Numbered from the stretch's first letter, positions 24,890 to 37,984 are shown. The stretch is DNA of 64,000 nt from Panorpa germanica (GCA_963678705.1 OY783218.1:9248152-9312151), one strand, 5' to 3'. Notes: generated from the letters alone by a model not told the origin. Made by a program: numbers and translations.

Positions 24890-27800
24890 ATGCGGCTACT
24901 TATTGTCATAGCAGTTGTTGCAGCTGCAGCATCAGCTGTAGCAGCATTTGAAAGCCAGGCGCTGTTCGTCAAGCGAGATGCCGCGGAACTAGGTAAATCA
25001 TTTAATGCATTTTATATTGAAAGTATTAATTATTCATAAGACCTTAATGATTTTATAGATTTTTTTTACAAGCATATTGTATATAACATATTATTAAACA
25101 TAAATTTCTAAATGATATTTATGAAGTTGCTGTCATAACAAAATTAAGTGATACTTTATTTGAATAACTTTCTTTTCTTCGGTAAATAATTGTATACTGT
25201 TTTATAATTCAAATATTAATTATTATTATAAGAGGAATTAACGTAATTAATACGTAATATATGTTATTTAAAGAGTATGTTTTATTCAGTAATTTTGTTA
25301 ATTTATTCAGAATTTGTATTGCTTTTAACATTGCTGCTAAATTTATAATAATAACACGCGTTAAAGAGAATTTAATTACTGGTATTAATTAGAAATGTGT
25401 TGTAAAACATTTATTACTTATTTAGTTTGATAAGATTTTCTCCCTTTCGATGACAGAGCCGGATTAAGCAATAACTGTTTTTCAAATATAATAAAATATT
25501 AATTTGTAACGCATCGTATATTGCCGTGAATCGTGATTATCATGATTTCTATAAAACTGTTCTTTGTAATAATAAAATTGGCTAAAAGGGCCATAATTAT
25601 CCAATAAATTCTTATAAAGTCGCAATATTTTAGGAGATATTTACAATTAAATAGCCCTCTTAATCATTATAAAGATAAAGGTGCATAAATCATTTTTTAG
25701 GGGTCGATTTTTCAATTGTTGATTGAAATTCATGTTAATAAATGTGTATTGGCGTGTCTATTTTATTAAATATTTAAATGTTAACGGAGATATAGCAATT
25801 AAAAGTTTGAATTGTAGTTTTTGCGCTAGAAATGGTCGGCCATATTTGAAATGCATTTTAACGTCAGTTATTTATTGAGTAGGTCAGTGCTGTGGTAATG
25901 TTTTGTAGCTGTTGGTAGTCTAATAATCAAGTGTCAAGTCAAAGAATAATAAGTTTTTATTTTATTTAACCCTGTTAAGGCAGGCATAATATTGGAATTT
26001 GATTGTTCCTTAAAATAGCTGTAAATAATATTTGATATTTTGATATATAAATACATATAGCACAGATTTATGAGCTGTAAGGTTAGCAGCGGTTGTGATG
26101 TCACATACATTTGGAATATGTTGAATTCCTTTAATAATTAAAAAGACAAAATGACTTTTTTAATTGTTAATATCTCTTAACATATAAGGAGTTATTATAA
26201 AATAATTGAACATTTGAGGTTCTAGTAACCAACTTCATCAATATATAGTACACTTTTATAGAAATTAAGACATAGGACACAAACCCATTGTAAAGTAGAA
26301 TTATAAATTTCATGTAAAGGTATATATAAAAATAGTTGTTGGTGGCTATGATGTATAAATTTCAAGGCAAAATAAATTAAATTAAAAAAAAGTTAAAAAA
26401 TGAGTCAGATAAGAAATTCGGAATTCGCTGTATTGTCAATCCAGCTCTATTTCATCATACACACAAAAGAAAACTATTATAAAAGAAGGAAACCATCAAA
26501 TTTCCCAATAATTGTCGCGCTAACAAATCTATGCACTTATCTTCGATATAGATATGTTTATATTTAAATCCACTATCTATCCTATCGATTTATACTAGAT
26601 TAGATACTAGCCAATACATTATCTTACAACAAAATACAAAATGCAATAATTACATTCTCTTTAACATGCTTAAGTTCCTAGTAGTTACTTACTAAGCCTA
26701 ATATTAATTTTAATTTGCTTTAATTATTTCTTGCAATAGAAAATCCCCGCCGGGTTCGACAAGCTAATGCCGAAGAAATGGTACAGAACATCTTGCACTG
26801 GTTGCAAGGAGTCTACAAACAATCAACAAGAAAGAGTATGTCCACCAACTGTAGATATCAAATTAAATAAAAGACTTTCTCAAATTTTCTTAAGAGTGGT
26901 TTAAAGAAATCAAGGTTTTTTATAAAGTAGTAGTTAATACAAGAAAATTCGGGGATGTCTTTTAATCTATATCTAACGATCTTCTTCTAAAGACGTTTTC
27001 TTCTTTCTATCAGCACGACACGAAGACGTAGACACCAGCAGTTATAAATTTGACAACAAAACTTTACTTTACTAAGCACTTTTCTTCCAGAACTCTTGAC
27101 TGATTTTATTCTTCTTACTTTCAACTAAGTTTTATTCAGGTGATATTATATTAATGTAATAATTGCAGCTCGCCAAGAAAATCTTCGTGGATATTTACCA
27201 CCCGGAAACACTCCCGATAAACCACGCCCATTCCAACCAGTAGTGACACCACCAGCGCCAACCTTCCAGCCCAGGCCAACGTATCAAACAAGTAACACTG
27301 TATACGGTACCGGTACCAGCGATGTAAGTGTTTCCGGTTATCCATTACCTGGTCCCAGTCCAAGGCCACCATTTGTCTCTCCACCTCCAAAACCATTCCC
27401 AAATCTACCACCTCAGCCTTCTTTCCCAGCTGAACAACCGTCTACATCCTATCCTTCATATCCTTCGCAGCCTTCTCCTCAGCCAACCTTCCCAACATCC
27501 CAGCCATCTTATCCTACATCGCAACCAACATATCCAACATCGCAACCAACGTATCCAACATCACAACCAACATATCCAACATCCCAACCTACCTATCCTA
27601 CTTCTCAGCCTACCTATCCTACTTCTCAGCCTACCCAACGACCAAGTCCTCAACCGTTCCCAACTCAACCACAAACTCAAGGTTATCCAAGCCCACAACC
27701 AACAGGACCCACAGGACCTACGTATCAGCCAGATGGTTCAAATGAAATTGGAATTGGAGGATATCGTCCATCAACGCCAGCTCCCTTCCCGACTGTCATC

Positions 27801-28971
27801 CCTACCTCGCCTTCATCAGGAGTTGATGATGATTCCAATCATCCTCCACATATCCATGAGATGAATGTCCAGTGTTCAAAGGACATGATGACAATTGATG
27901 TTGAATTTAATAGGCAATATGATGGTATCATTTATTCTAAAGGATATTATTCAAATCCTGAATGTCGATATGTCCAACCAAACTCTGGCCAGACGAAATA
28001 TTCATTTACAGTTAGTCTCAATTCTTGTGGCACTGAATTTATTAATGCGTTTGACAGTGAAGGTCAATCATACTTGGAGAATGTATTAGTTATTCAAAAT
28101 GAACCAAATGTACAAGAAATTTGGGATAGAATTCGTAGCGTTCGTTGTCTTTGGGCAGGAAACATACGAAAAGAGTTGAGTGTCGGCTTAAGTGTTGGTA
28201 TGTTAAACCAGGAGATCGCTACCTTCAGTGGAGATACTGCAATGGCTAGACTGGACATTCAACTTGGAAGAGGACCATTCAGTCAACCTGCTAGCGGACT
28301 CATCAAGATTGGAGAGACAATGACGCTTGTCATATCCGTAACCGGAGATCCAGCCTTCGATATCCAAGTCAGAGATTGTCGTGCCAGAGATGCTAACTCA
28401 GAAACTATCGTCATGTTAACCGATGATAACGGTTGCGTTCTTAAGCCGAAATTGTTTGGAGCTTTCCAGAAGACAAGAGAGACGCAAAACACTGGAGCTT
28501 CGATCATTGCTTATGCTTATTTCAACGCTTTCAGATTCCCTGATGTTATGGACCTCATCATGGAGTGCAACATCGAACTCTGCAAGACAAACTGCAACAT
28601 GTGCGACGCCCCCGATCAAAAGGTCTGTGACGATCCATCCTATGACGATAACCTATGTGTATTTAACGTAACAATATCTTAATTTGTTTATTGCTCCATA
28701 GGTTGACCCCGGTAGAAGGCGTCGTGATCTCTTCGCTGTTCGCAACGATACCATCTCCGACCCGGTGACAGTTGGTAAAGCTCTCCACGTCTTCCTCGCT
28801 GAAGACATCAGTGAAGCCACGGCCTTCAGTCTGGAGCCTCTGCAGGAGAGCATCTGCATGTCTATCTCCGGTTTCGTCATCTCCATCAGCATCCTCCTAA
28901 TCGTTCTGTTCATCAGTTGTATCTTCAGCGCGTTTATCTGGTTACGATTACAAAAGAAGACGAAATGCTAA
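24890..28971 (+). CDS. Secreted/membrane ZP-domain cuticle protein
   Basis: Coding exons are 24890-24992, 26740-26835, 27169-about 28652 and 28702-28971; phases agree at the first two junctions. The product is about 650 residues: signal peptide (MRLLIVIAVVAAAASAVAA), a basic stretch with NPRRVR, a Pro/Gln/Ser/Thr-rich region with YPTSQPT heptads (174-222), a ZP domain with its regular cysteines (about 297-555), a furin-type RRRR site (about 566-569), a membrane helix (about 618-642) and a short basic tail. Insect ZP proteins of this plan are cut at the furin site and polymerise in the apical extracellular matrix shaping cuticle and tracheae. The ZP sequence (GIIYSKGYYSNPECRYV, SCGTEF, ENVLVIQNEP) resembles the piopio/neyo-type groups; I do not assign an orthologue. 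The last donor is uncertain: GT at 28623, 28653 or 28665 all keep frame. A poly(A) signal is at 29153. Confidence 0.9.
25690..26288 (+). mobile_element. MITE-2 copy F
   Basis: The copy lacks the left terminal repeat, beginning within ATTTTTTAGGGGTCGATTTTT, but keeps the right end GGACACAAACCCAT. It sits in the second intron of the ZP gene. Upstream, 25600-25680, is a decayed stretch with GGAGATATTTACAATTAAAT that may be an older partial copy. Confidence 0.88.
27489..27635 (+). repeat. Coding minisatellite of YPTSQPT heptads
   Basis: Seven tandem 21-base units encode FPTSQPS followed by six YPTSQPT. Codon choice varies in the early units (TCG, TCA, TCC for Ser), while the last two DNA units are nearly identical, which suggests recent unit turnover. 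The repeat forms part of the flexible linker before the ZP domain. Confidence 0.95.
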
Positions 28972-29179
28972 ATAAATTATTTATTGCTAAATAGTGTAGT
29001 TAGATATAATATTAATTAGTAATAGGCAATTAAATTAGCAGAGAATATTTGTTGTATATTACAAGAAAGTATGTTTATATAAGAGTATAGTTAACACCAA
29101 AACATTGATAATTTACAGATTGTAAAAGTTCATGTTTTACGCATTATTTAAAAATAAATATTTTTCTATGATATCGTTG

Positions 29180-32100
29180 TTTCTATTAAAGATTAAGTAT
29201 ATGTATAACAATTTCCTTGGCCTTAACATGGTAACTCAGGCTTCGATGGCGGCAGCATTCCAAGAGCCTGTTTGAAAAATAGGGGCCAATAACTATAATA
29301 CCGTATTTGAATTAGCACCAATTCGTTGGCAGAATCTTTCTTCAAAATCTTCTTGTCAACGCCTTATCACCATGCAATTAAATATATTTTTAGCAAGTAT
29401 ATATATTTTTTTAATTTGATTTCTATAGATTATTACAATCTGTCCTGCTTATAGAACATTCAGTGATAGGTATGTAGAAATAATATTGTGTCTTGCGCGG
29501 AATGTGCCCATCAATTTCAATAGATCCCAGCTTCTGAATAGTTAATAGGTCCTGAGGTATAAGTATGTATAGTTGCGTAACGATCAGGCGTTGTAATTTA
29601 TAAATTAATTTGTCATCTATAAAACCAATAATTAATGTTGACTGTAATATCTGTTAAATGTAAAAAATATCTGTTAACAAATTAATATATATTTTATATG
29701 AAAAATAATTTACTAAACTGTGTAACCTGACAAAGTACAAGTATCTATTCTTACAACCTTCTTTTTTCTCAAGACATGTAGAAAATGCTTCTTTAATATG
29801 TTTAAGCAGCCTTACCAAACTACAGTAGACAGGACAAAAATTAGGCTTTTGCTAATAAATAAGCGCATTTGATTAATAATTAATTTTATTTGTAGTTGGA
29901 GCAAATTAACCAAATAGTTTTGTAAGAATATTTCAATGGTAAAACAATTTTTTCCTTTCTAATATTAATAAAAATAACAGTTAAAAATTCAAACAACGAC
30001 AAAAAGAAATAACCTATGATTACTTTTAAATATTTAACTCATTTTCAGTGAAGTGAGACAAAGATATGAATTCTATCTCTCTCTAATCTTTTTAAATCTC
30101 ACTTCTGATCTCTCCGTCTGTATAATCGTGACTCATGTTTTACCATCTGTGCTTTTAATAGGTTTTTTTCACCTATGTTATTAACTGCTTGTACATAGAG
30201 CTAGAGCACTCTAACACTAGCTCGAGGTGAGGGGAAGTCGTGAAACCGATGAACTGCGATAGACCCGGTTAAAAAACGCACCGTGTTATCAGTTACTCCA
30301 GGTACTGATTACGATAAGTGGCACCTTTGAAGTTTACAGGTGTTCAGAATTAAAAAAATATCAGATAAAGATTTCTGACAATTTTTCAAAAGTCTATGTT
30401 TGGGAAATATGGATACTTATGTTCTTTATTGATAGTAATTTAGAAAATATACACCTTTGAAAAAATATCAGAAGTTAACGGACCCCTGTAATTTATAAGA
30501 CATAATTTTTAATCAAATAAAATATAACAAAATATACAAATTGCTCTGTTACGATCTAATAAAATTAATATTCAATCTTTGGTTGAACTAATTAATTATA
30601 GTATACAATTAACTTGACTGTCCTATATTTGTTAATTACAAACAATTAAATTGCATTCAGTTCTCATGACATAGCTCGAGATGTTTTTATCTTAATTTCG
30701 TAGCATTAAAATATACCAAGGTCTTTATAAGAATGTGACGTCATCATATTTCTCATACAAATACATATACTGTATAAATCACACATTACAAAGGAAGCTG
30801 GATGATGTGTAATTAAGTATATCAAGACAGGTCCGCACTGCGTTCAATTGGTGTATGTATAATAAGTAGTTAAATTATCTCTTTAGGATAATCGTTTTTA
30901 ATTGCAGTGCTTTTATTTAACATTAAATAGTTTCCTGTTACGTAACAGATTTTTAAAATATTTTAAAACGATAAAATTGAAGCATATTTTCAATAATGTT
31001 TTTTGACGACACAGTTAATATATAATTATTTCTATAATTACTACAAAATAAAATGACATTTGAAGAATACTTTATGAAATTTTCATAAATAAATGTGAAG
31101 AAATGAGGCATTGACAGCGAATCTCCGCAGACGTCACAAAAAAAGTAACATTGCGGTGCCCCTCATAACTCATCACTGGATTATCTGAAATCGAAAAGCC
31201 TAAATGATTTCCTTAGTTAATAAGTTTCTGCAAGTAACCCTGTCGAGTTTTTCTTCTTTTATCGATTTTTCAATTTTTTACAGCACTTAAAAGTCAAAAT
31301 GCCGATTTTACATGAAAAAAATCAGAAACTTTGTTATTTTAAAATATGTTTAAATTAAAAAATTAAAGAAAACTCGAAAGCGTTACCTCGGCATTTATGT
31401 AAAGAAAGAGTGTGCAAAAATTCAAAAGAATCGATCCAGTAGATTTTGAGTTAGAGAGGACACCGACTCTGAAAAAGCTAAGTGTGAGAAACTGCATTTA
31501 AAAGTTTCAAAGTAACACGAAAGCAGATCAGAGAGGTGAAGACTTAAAACTCTATATCTTCGACAGTTTTACTCCAATCTACTTGAAATTTTCACACAAT
31601 AAACTTAATATATTGAACAATAATATAAATAAATAAAGAAAAGTTGAAGTCAAGGTCAGTTTGTAAAAATTACAACATACTTGTACACTCATGTCTACAG
31701 AAATTCAACTTATGAATGAAAATATATAAATGTTGGATGTCACATGTTTAAGTTGCACCAATATGTACAACGCATAAGATTGTTATCTCTGCCATTCATT
31801 TGATACATATCCTTTACGATTAGTTTGTCTTCCCCACTGTCCATGAATAATGAGAGCATAATCCTGTTCCTTAATTATGCTTGGCGAGAGTTTAGATTTT
31901 TATTTGATACACTTAAACTGGAAATTGAAATGACCCATATGCAAATGACTTCCAATTAGCAAGCCGTCCCTGTATGCAAACATTAGACATATTTAAACTA
32001 GACCAACGCATAAAGGAAGTAACTACATCATATGGACACAAAAGATATCTGTTAAATTATTTCATACATATGTAGTTGTATTTAAAGCCACGCACAAAAA

Positions 32101-32312
32101 ACTATACGAATTCAATGCCGGTAATCTGTTTGGTTTGAGCGCGGTGAGGTCGCGGCGTGTTGGAGTCACACCTGTTGGTTTAAATATTAGTGTTAACATG
32201 GTAAAACAAATGCTGTAAATATAATGAATTAAAAGTGGAAGTAAACGTAGATGTAAATAATAAATATTAATTGTTGATCAGTGGTTCCTTTTATAAATAA
32301 TACGAATTTGTA
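29180..32312. other. Spacer between ZP and syntaxin genes
   Basis: Apart from the MITE-3 copy at 30966-31647 I see no gene. A GC-richer patch at 32128-32170 just before the syntaxin gene may hold its promoter or leader. No TATA box is obvious there. Confidence 0.4.
30966..31647 (+). mobile_element. MITE-3 copy c
   Basis: Collinear with the copy at 44458-45182 from GAAGCATATTTTCAATAATG to AAAAGTTGAAGTCAAGG. The small frame kept in the other three copies is broken here by stops and shifts. Confidence 0.8.
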
Positions 32313-35300
32313 ATGGCAGTTAAAGATCGACTTCCAGAATTACAAAATGTACGTAGAATTTAGCTATCTAATCAAACTTTGTACAGTCAATTCTATAGGC
32401 TAATTAAAAGCCGGCTAATAAACCGTATAATATATAATATGTAAAAATAAAGAATGTTATACTTCTAGTAAGAAATTTATAGAAAAATTCTCATAATTTA
32501 ACACGTAGATGTAAAAGTAAATATCATAATTCTTAATCGTGATACCTATATGTGTAAAATTTGCTGCATATTTTTCAGGCGCAAGGTAAACAAAAACGAA
32601 AAGAAAAGGAAACAGTAATAATTGAAGACAGCAGAGTACAACATATTGAGAATGTTTTAAAAGAGGTAATAATTTACAAAAACAACCAATGAAGAGCTCT
32701 AAATATAAACAGAAATTAATTACTATGCAAGTTGTGTCAAATGTTCAATTATTTTTTAATAACTCGTTATATGTTAAGAGATATTAATAATTAAAAAAGT
32801 CATTTTGTCTCTTTAATTATTAAAGGGATTCAACGTTGTACACATTCCAAATGCATGTGACATTACAACCGCTAGTTGCTATTTCTTTTATACAACAAAG
32901 CGTAAAAGAGATATATTCTTGACAGAACTCTTGACAAGTTTACAGGTTACCAACCTTACAGCTCATAAATCTCTGCAATATGTATTTATATATCAAATAT
33001 TATTAACAGGGTTAAATAAGGCTTTGATTTGACTTGATTATTTCGACTACCAACAGCTACAAAACATTACCACAGCACATACTTAACAAATAACTGACGT
33101 ATACAATGCATTTCACGTCATACAAATGGCCGACCATCTCACAGCGCAAAAACTACAATTCAAATTTTTAATTGCTATATCTCCGTCAACATTTAATTAT
33201 TTAATAAAATAGAGACGCCAATACACATTTATTACCATCAATTTCAATCAACAATTGAAAAATCGACCACTAAAAATAAGGACACAAGCCCATTAAAAAT
33301 TTAATGGGTTTGTCTATTTTTTAGTTTATATAGTATATATTCAAAAATTGACGGAGATATAGCTATTTAAAATCGAATATCTGTGTGGCCGCTAAATTTT
33401 TAAACATCTTTTGATGTTTGGGGATCAAATCCAAAGACGCATTAGACTAGCGTTAAGCCTCAATACTCTCGCCCACTGTGTCGTCCCCATCATATATAAA
33501 TGTCAGTTCTAACATACTTTTACTCGAATACTTGTTTACTCTTGTTCAAATAGGTAGACCGAATTCAAACATGGGTCGGCGATATTCGGGATAACACACG
33601 AATGATGAAGCGCCTGTACAGCGACTCCACATACCATACTTCAAGAGGTAAATATTAATTAATTAAAATAATATTCTAATAAAAGTTATATTAAACAGAA
33701 TTGCTTCTACTGAAGTCAACAACTGGAAATAAAAATTGTATTAAATTGAACAGCATAATTAAAAAAAATCATTACGCAGGTCTCCAAGAAGATTTTAATA
33801 GTCGAATGACTTTAGTAATAGCAACAGGAAATAAAGTTTTTGGTGCTCTTAAAGAATTTGAATCATCCTGTATGACAGACTTTGAAGATAAATCAGCGCC
33901 TTCAAGAATAAAACGTCTGCAATACGCTACACTCAAACAACAATATGCCGAAGTTCTACAAGAACATGAAACGTTTTTAGAAAAATATAGAAAAGAACGG
34001 ATTGCTATGTTAAAAGAGCAAGCTAAATTAAGTTAGTATTAGTTTATTAATAATTAATGGTATTTAAATATAAAAACTACATTATAAACTGTTTCAGCAA
34101 ATAGATTAATTAGTAGTGAAGAATGTCACTTAATGATTGAAGAGAATACTACTTCTATATTTGTTGATAATGTAAGTATAAAATCATAATAATCTAAAGA
34201 ATACTCCTCAACTAATATCACCTTCGGTTATGCAAGCAGTCTTACTTACTGACATTTGATTTGCGGTTTTTATATAAATGTTCCCAGTAGATTCAGTTTA
34301 AGATAGCACAACTTCAATACAAATTTGAATTAGTATAATTTTAACCAACTGTTACCCGACCTTAAATAAAGAGCAAACTAAATCCCATACCTTGAAGCGG
34401 GCATAAGTAGTCTATTCAAAAAATATAGACCTTTAAATATCGTCAGACGTTAACAGGCGCAAGTTAAAACAGTTTCAAAATAGGTGTCTTAATATAAACA
34501 AAGATTAATATTAATTATATTAAAAAACAACGTTTTCTAATATGTATTTTACCATCTCTTTAGTATCTAGCGGAAACTGCAGAAGCTAAACAGGCTCTCC
34601 AGGATATTCAAACTAGACATGACGACCTTATTAAAGTTGAAAATTCTATCAGGACAATTAGGGACATGTTTGTGCAAATGATGAGACTTGTTCAACATCA
34701 AGTAAGTATTTCACCACTTTTTTTAAGTTATTTTCGAAAGTAATTCACTACTTGAAACCACTATTCGATAACATTTCAAATGTTTTGACCAGCTGTGAAG
34801 CGATATATAATATTACATCATTTTAACGTATATCTCAAGAATTGTTTGACCCAATTGTTAACATAATATACAAGTTTAAAGTCGATATTTTTATAAAACA
34901 GTATATGCTTAGGTGCTTTGCGTGCATTAGTATATCATAAATGGGACTAATGTGATATGCATTTATTTGTTAATATTGAAAAATAAAATTGTAGTAAATG
35001 GGCTTGTGTCCTCATCTTTTAGTGGTCGATTTTTCAATTGTTGATTGAAATTGATGGCACTAAATGTGTATTGGCGTCTCTATTTTATTAAATATCTAAA
35101 TGTTGACGGAGACATAGCAATTAAAAGTTTGAATTGTAGTTTTAGCGCTAGAAATGTTCGGCCATATTTTTATGACGTGAAATGCATTTTAACGTCAGTT
35201 ATTTGTTGAGTAGGTCAGTGCTGTGGTAATGTTTTGTAGCTGTTGGTAATCAAATAATCAAGTCAAGTCAAAGAATAATAGGTTTTTATTTTATTTAACC

Positions 35301-36322
35301 CTGCTAAGGCAGACATAATATTGAAATTTTATTGTTCCTTGAAATAGTCGTACATAATATTTGAAATTTTGATATATAAATACATATAGCAGAGATTTAT
35401 GAGCTGTAAGGTTGACAGTGATTGTGATGTCACATGCATTTGGAATTTGTACAACGTTGAATCCCTTTAATAATTAAAGAGACAAAATGACTTTTTTAAT
35501 TGTTAATATCTCTTAACATATAAGGAGTTATTAAAAAATAATTGGACATTTGAGGTTCTAGTAACCGTCTTTATCAATATATAGTACACTTTTATAGAAA
35601 TTAGGACATAGGACACAAGCCCATTGTAAACTTTAATTTGCTAATATTAACAAACCATTGCATATCACACTGTCACTGGAGAAAAGATTACAAAATAAGG
35701 TCCTCATGATGATTTACTAAAGTCTCAGAAAAAATAAATACTATTCTACATTAGTCTAGGTAACGTTTGTCACTAGGGAACTACTTAAACATCAGTTTAT
35801 TTGATGGACTTTTACTTATATTAATAGCGATGCTGTCGTAGTTTACTATAGGGAAGGCCAACTGTCCAAGAAATTTATTTATAAATATATTAACCAGAGA
35901 TTCAAACCCCCAATTATATTTTATTCCATATTTAAATGAATCACTCAAAATATATGAATCAGAAAACGCTTATTGATTTTTAAAATTTCAGCAAGACAAA
36001 GTGGATCGAGTGGAATATTACGCAACGACGGCAACAGATTACGTAGACCATGGAGCTACAAATTTAAGTAAAGCAGAGATGAAAAAAAACAGATATCGGA
36101 AGGTAAGACATTCTGGACTTGATATTTAAGACCAAAAGCAATCATATATTCCTCCTTTTGTCCTATAACACTTAAATTAGATTGCATCTCTATTAAATAT
36201 TGTTGCTCTAATTTAAACTTTCATAATTATTGATTTATTTTTTGTTTTAGAGAAAGAATTGCATAATTATAAGCGTTATTGTAATACTGGCGCTCATCGT
36301 TGTGATTTTGTTACTTGTTTAA
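32313..36322 (+). CDS. Plasma-membrane syntaxin (Qa-SNARE)
   Basis: Eight coding exons are supported: 32313-32348, 32579-32665, 33554-33647, 33699-34031, 34098-34171, 34564-34701, 35992-36102 and 36251-36322. All junction phases agree, giving 314 residues. The start MAVKDRLPELQ resembles the N-peptide by which syntaxins 1-4 bind Sec1/Munc18 proteins. A helical N-terminal domain (about 40-180) is followed by a linker and the SNARE motif (about 224-286). There NSIRTIRDMFVQMMRLVQHQ and DKVDRVEY match the syntaxin pattern, and Gln254 falls at the ionic zero layer. The tail anchor is CIIISVIVILALIVVILLLV. The protein drives fusion of vesicles with the cell surface. It is too divergent to choose confidently between Syx1A and Syx4 types. 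A poly(A) signal is at 36383. Introns 2 and 6 carry MITE-2 copies in opposite orientation. Confidence 0.92.
32737..33294 (-). mobile_element. MITE-2 copy G in syntaxin intron 2
   Basis: The copy lacks the outermost left end but keeps GGACACAAGCCCAT at the right. It contains the extra module with TTTTATACAACAAAGCGTAA that is also in the copy at 42708-43414, and has an internal deletion near 33000. Beyond it, 33295-33400 repeats AATGGGTTTGT and other MITE-2 words, perhaps a second truncated copy. Confidence 0.88.
34998..35624 (+). mobile_element. MITE-2 copy H in syntaxin intron 6
   Basis: Complete copy from ATGGGCTTGTGTCCTCAT to GGACACAAGCCCAT with perfect 14-base ends. It lies in the opposite orientation to copy G in intron 2. 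Confidence 0.92.
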
Positions 36323-36399
36323 CGCTGATGAGTGATATTTATTAAATATTTTAGAAATTTTAAATTATGTTGCTGTTTTATTAATAAAATATTATGATT

Positions 36400-37124
36400 T
36401 ATCATGAAAAATATTAACGAGTTTGATTGATGAACTTAAATATAAAATAATTAAATATAGTTATTGTAATAAAATATTCTGCTACTCAAAAAGCCATTTT
36501 GAGTTCTGGTCTTGTCTGGTGATCGATACATAAGATGTACAAGTAAAAGACATCTTTATTTTCTGTTTATAAACAAAAATTTAATTTACATTTAAAGTAT
36601 ACATTTATTTACGTATAAAAAATTTGATCTATAAAAAAAAAACTATATTATTTAAAGGACGTTAACTATAAATTAGGTAACTAAGAAATTAAAGGATGAT
36701 TCATTTGATTAGACTTTTAATTAATTGGTAATTGACAAAATAGTTTTGATAGGCAATGTAGAAACTACCAGACTTAATAAAAAACTGTGCAAGGGGCAAG
36801 ACAATTTCGAAGAATAAAAGTCATAAATTAAGTTAAAAAATATCAAAGCTTTTAAAAAAATTTATCATTTATAAGATATATAAATATGTATAAAAAGCTG
36901 ATAAAACAACATAACTTATGCATATTTTGTGAGCTACATTTAGTGACATATATTCATAAAAATTACAAATATCTATTTGAAACTTTTGTTACATAAACTA
37001 GGAATATTAATATTTACTATACCATAGTAATTAAAATTAAATATTAGAAAATATTCGTGATGTAAATTTACCTGTTGTTTATGTTCATAAAATTTCATCT
37101 TAATTCAAATAATTATATACGCAC
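36400..37124. other. Convergent 3' ends of syntaxin and MSS4 genes
   Basis: Between the syntaxin stop and the MSS4 stop no gene is visible. Candidate poly(A) signals for the minus-strand gene appear as TTTATT on the plus strand at about 36553 and 36604, so 3' ends could approach the syntaxin 3' end. Confidence 0.4.
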
Positions 37125-37595
37125 TTAGTCATGTTTTACTCTAGAAAGTGCCACAAATCCTTTCTTCTTAGTAATATCAAAAAATCCAACTGGTCCCATT
37201 TCACAATCTGCACACACTAAATATTTCTTATTTGAAACTGTGTAAGAAAATCCCATATTTTCAAAAGTAAACATATCGTCTACAACAAAGAATTCTTCAA
37301 TACTTTCTGTTTCAATATTTGCAGTACCTTCTTGCTGTGATTTTTGACGCATTAGCGGTAAATCCGTCTAAATAATAAAGAGAAGAACAATACAGTTTAT
37401 AACCTCAAAATTTCTTTTATAAAAGTTTAGAAACCATTTTTAGTGTTCAAGGGTTTTGCAATTATATATATATAAATATGAAATTACCTTTTCAAGCATA
37501 TATATTGCAGCTTGTGGTTTTAAAATTAATGATTTACAAAACTGACAGCAAACATCATTAGGATTTTTCTTAATTTCCTCTACAGCTTCAGACAT
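37125..37595 (-). CDS. RABIF: MSS4/RABIF Rab-binding zinc protein
   Basis: Two coding exons on the minus strand, 37595-37488 and 37367-37125, join in phase 0 to give 116 residues, near the roughly 120 of known MSS4 proteins. Zinc-binding pairs are visible as C17-x2-C20 (CQFC) and C88-x2-C91 (CADC), the MSS4 pattern. Further family signs are TDLPLMRQK at the exon junction and CEMGPVGFFD then GFVALSRVKHD at the end. MSS4 binds nucleotide-free exocytic Rab GTPases, releases GDP slowly and acts mainly as a chaperone for the empty form in the cytosol. An in-frame upstream ATG at 37667 would add 24 residues, but the start at 37595 fits the family better. It is divergent from the DDX10 gene, with 389 bases between start codons. 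Confidence 0.92.
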
Positions 37596-37984
37596 TTTCA
37601 AATATACCTTACTTTTCAACGACAATTTTTTTAATATAATTGTACTACCTGTACTAGTGTTTATCAATTTAATAAATATATTTAAAAAATTATAATCAAA
37701 CTAAACTCTTAATAAGTATTTAATATTGATTAATATATTAATATCCTAACTCATTTTCAACATAAAGTGACATACATAGGCAGAGATAAATAGAGTTCAG
37801 AGATAACATGACCAACGTGACAAACAATTATTTTTCCTGCAAGTTGTATTCTGTTTCTAGAGGGTTTGTGATTTTGAGGTCTTCCATGCGGTGCTGTGTA
37901 ATGTCAAATAAAGTTTGAAATCATAACCTTAAAATATTTATAATTATAAACCACACGTGAAATTAGTGAATACATCAAAATAAA
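37596..37984. promoter_or_regulatory. Shared 5' region of RABIF and DDX10
   Basis: The two start codons point away from each other across 389 bases with no TATA box in a good position for either. This is consistent with a bidirectional housekeeping promoter. No specific factor site could be named. Confidence 0.5.

Noticed and set aside
27328..27864. 178-codon frame overlapping the ZP gene in another frame
   Set aside because: It is produced by the Pro/Gln/Ser-rich repeats of the real frame and has no splice partners.
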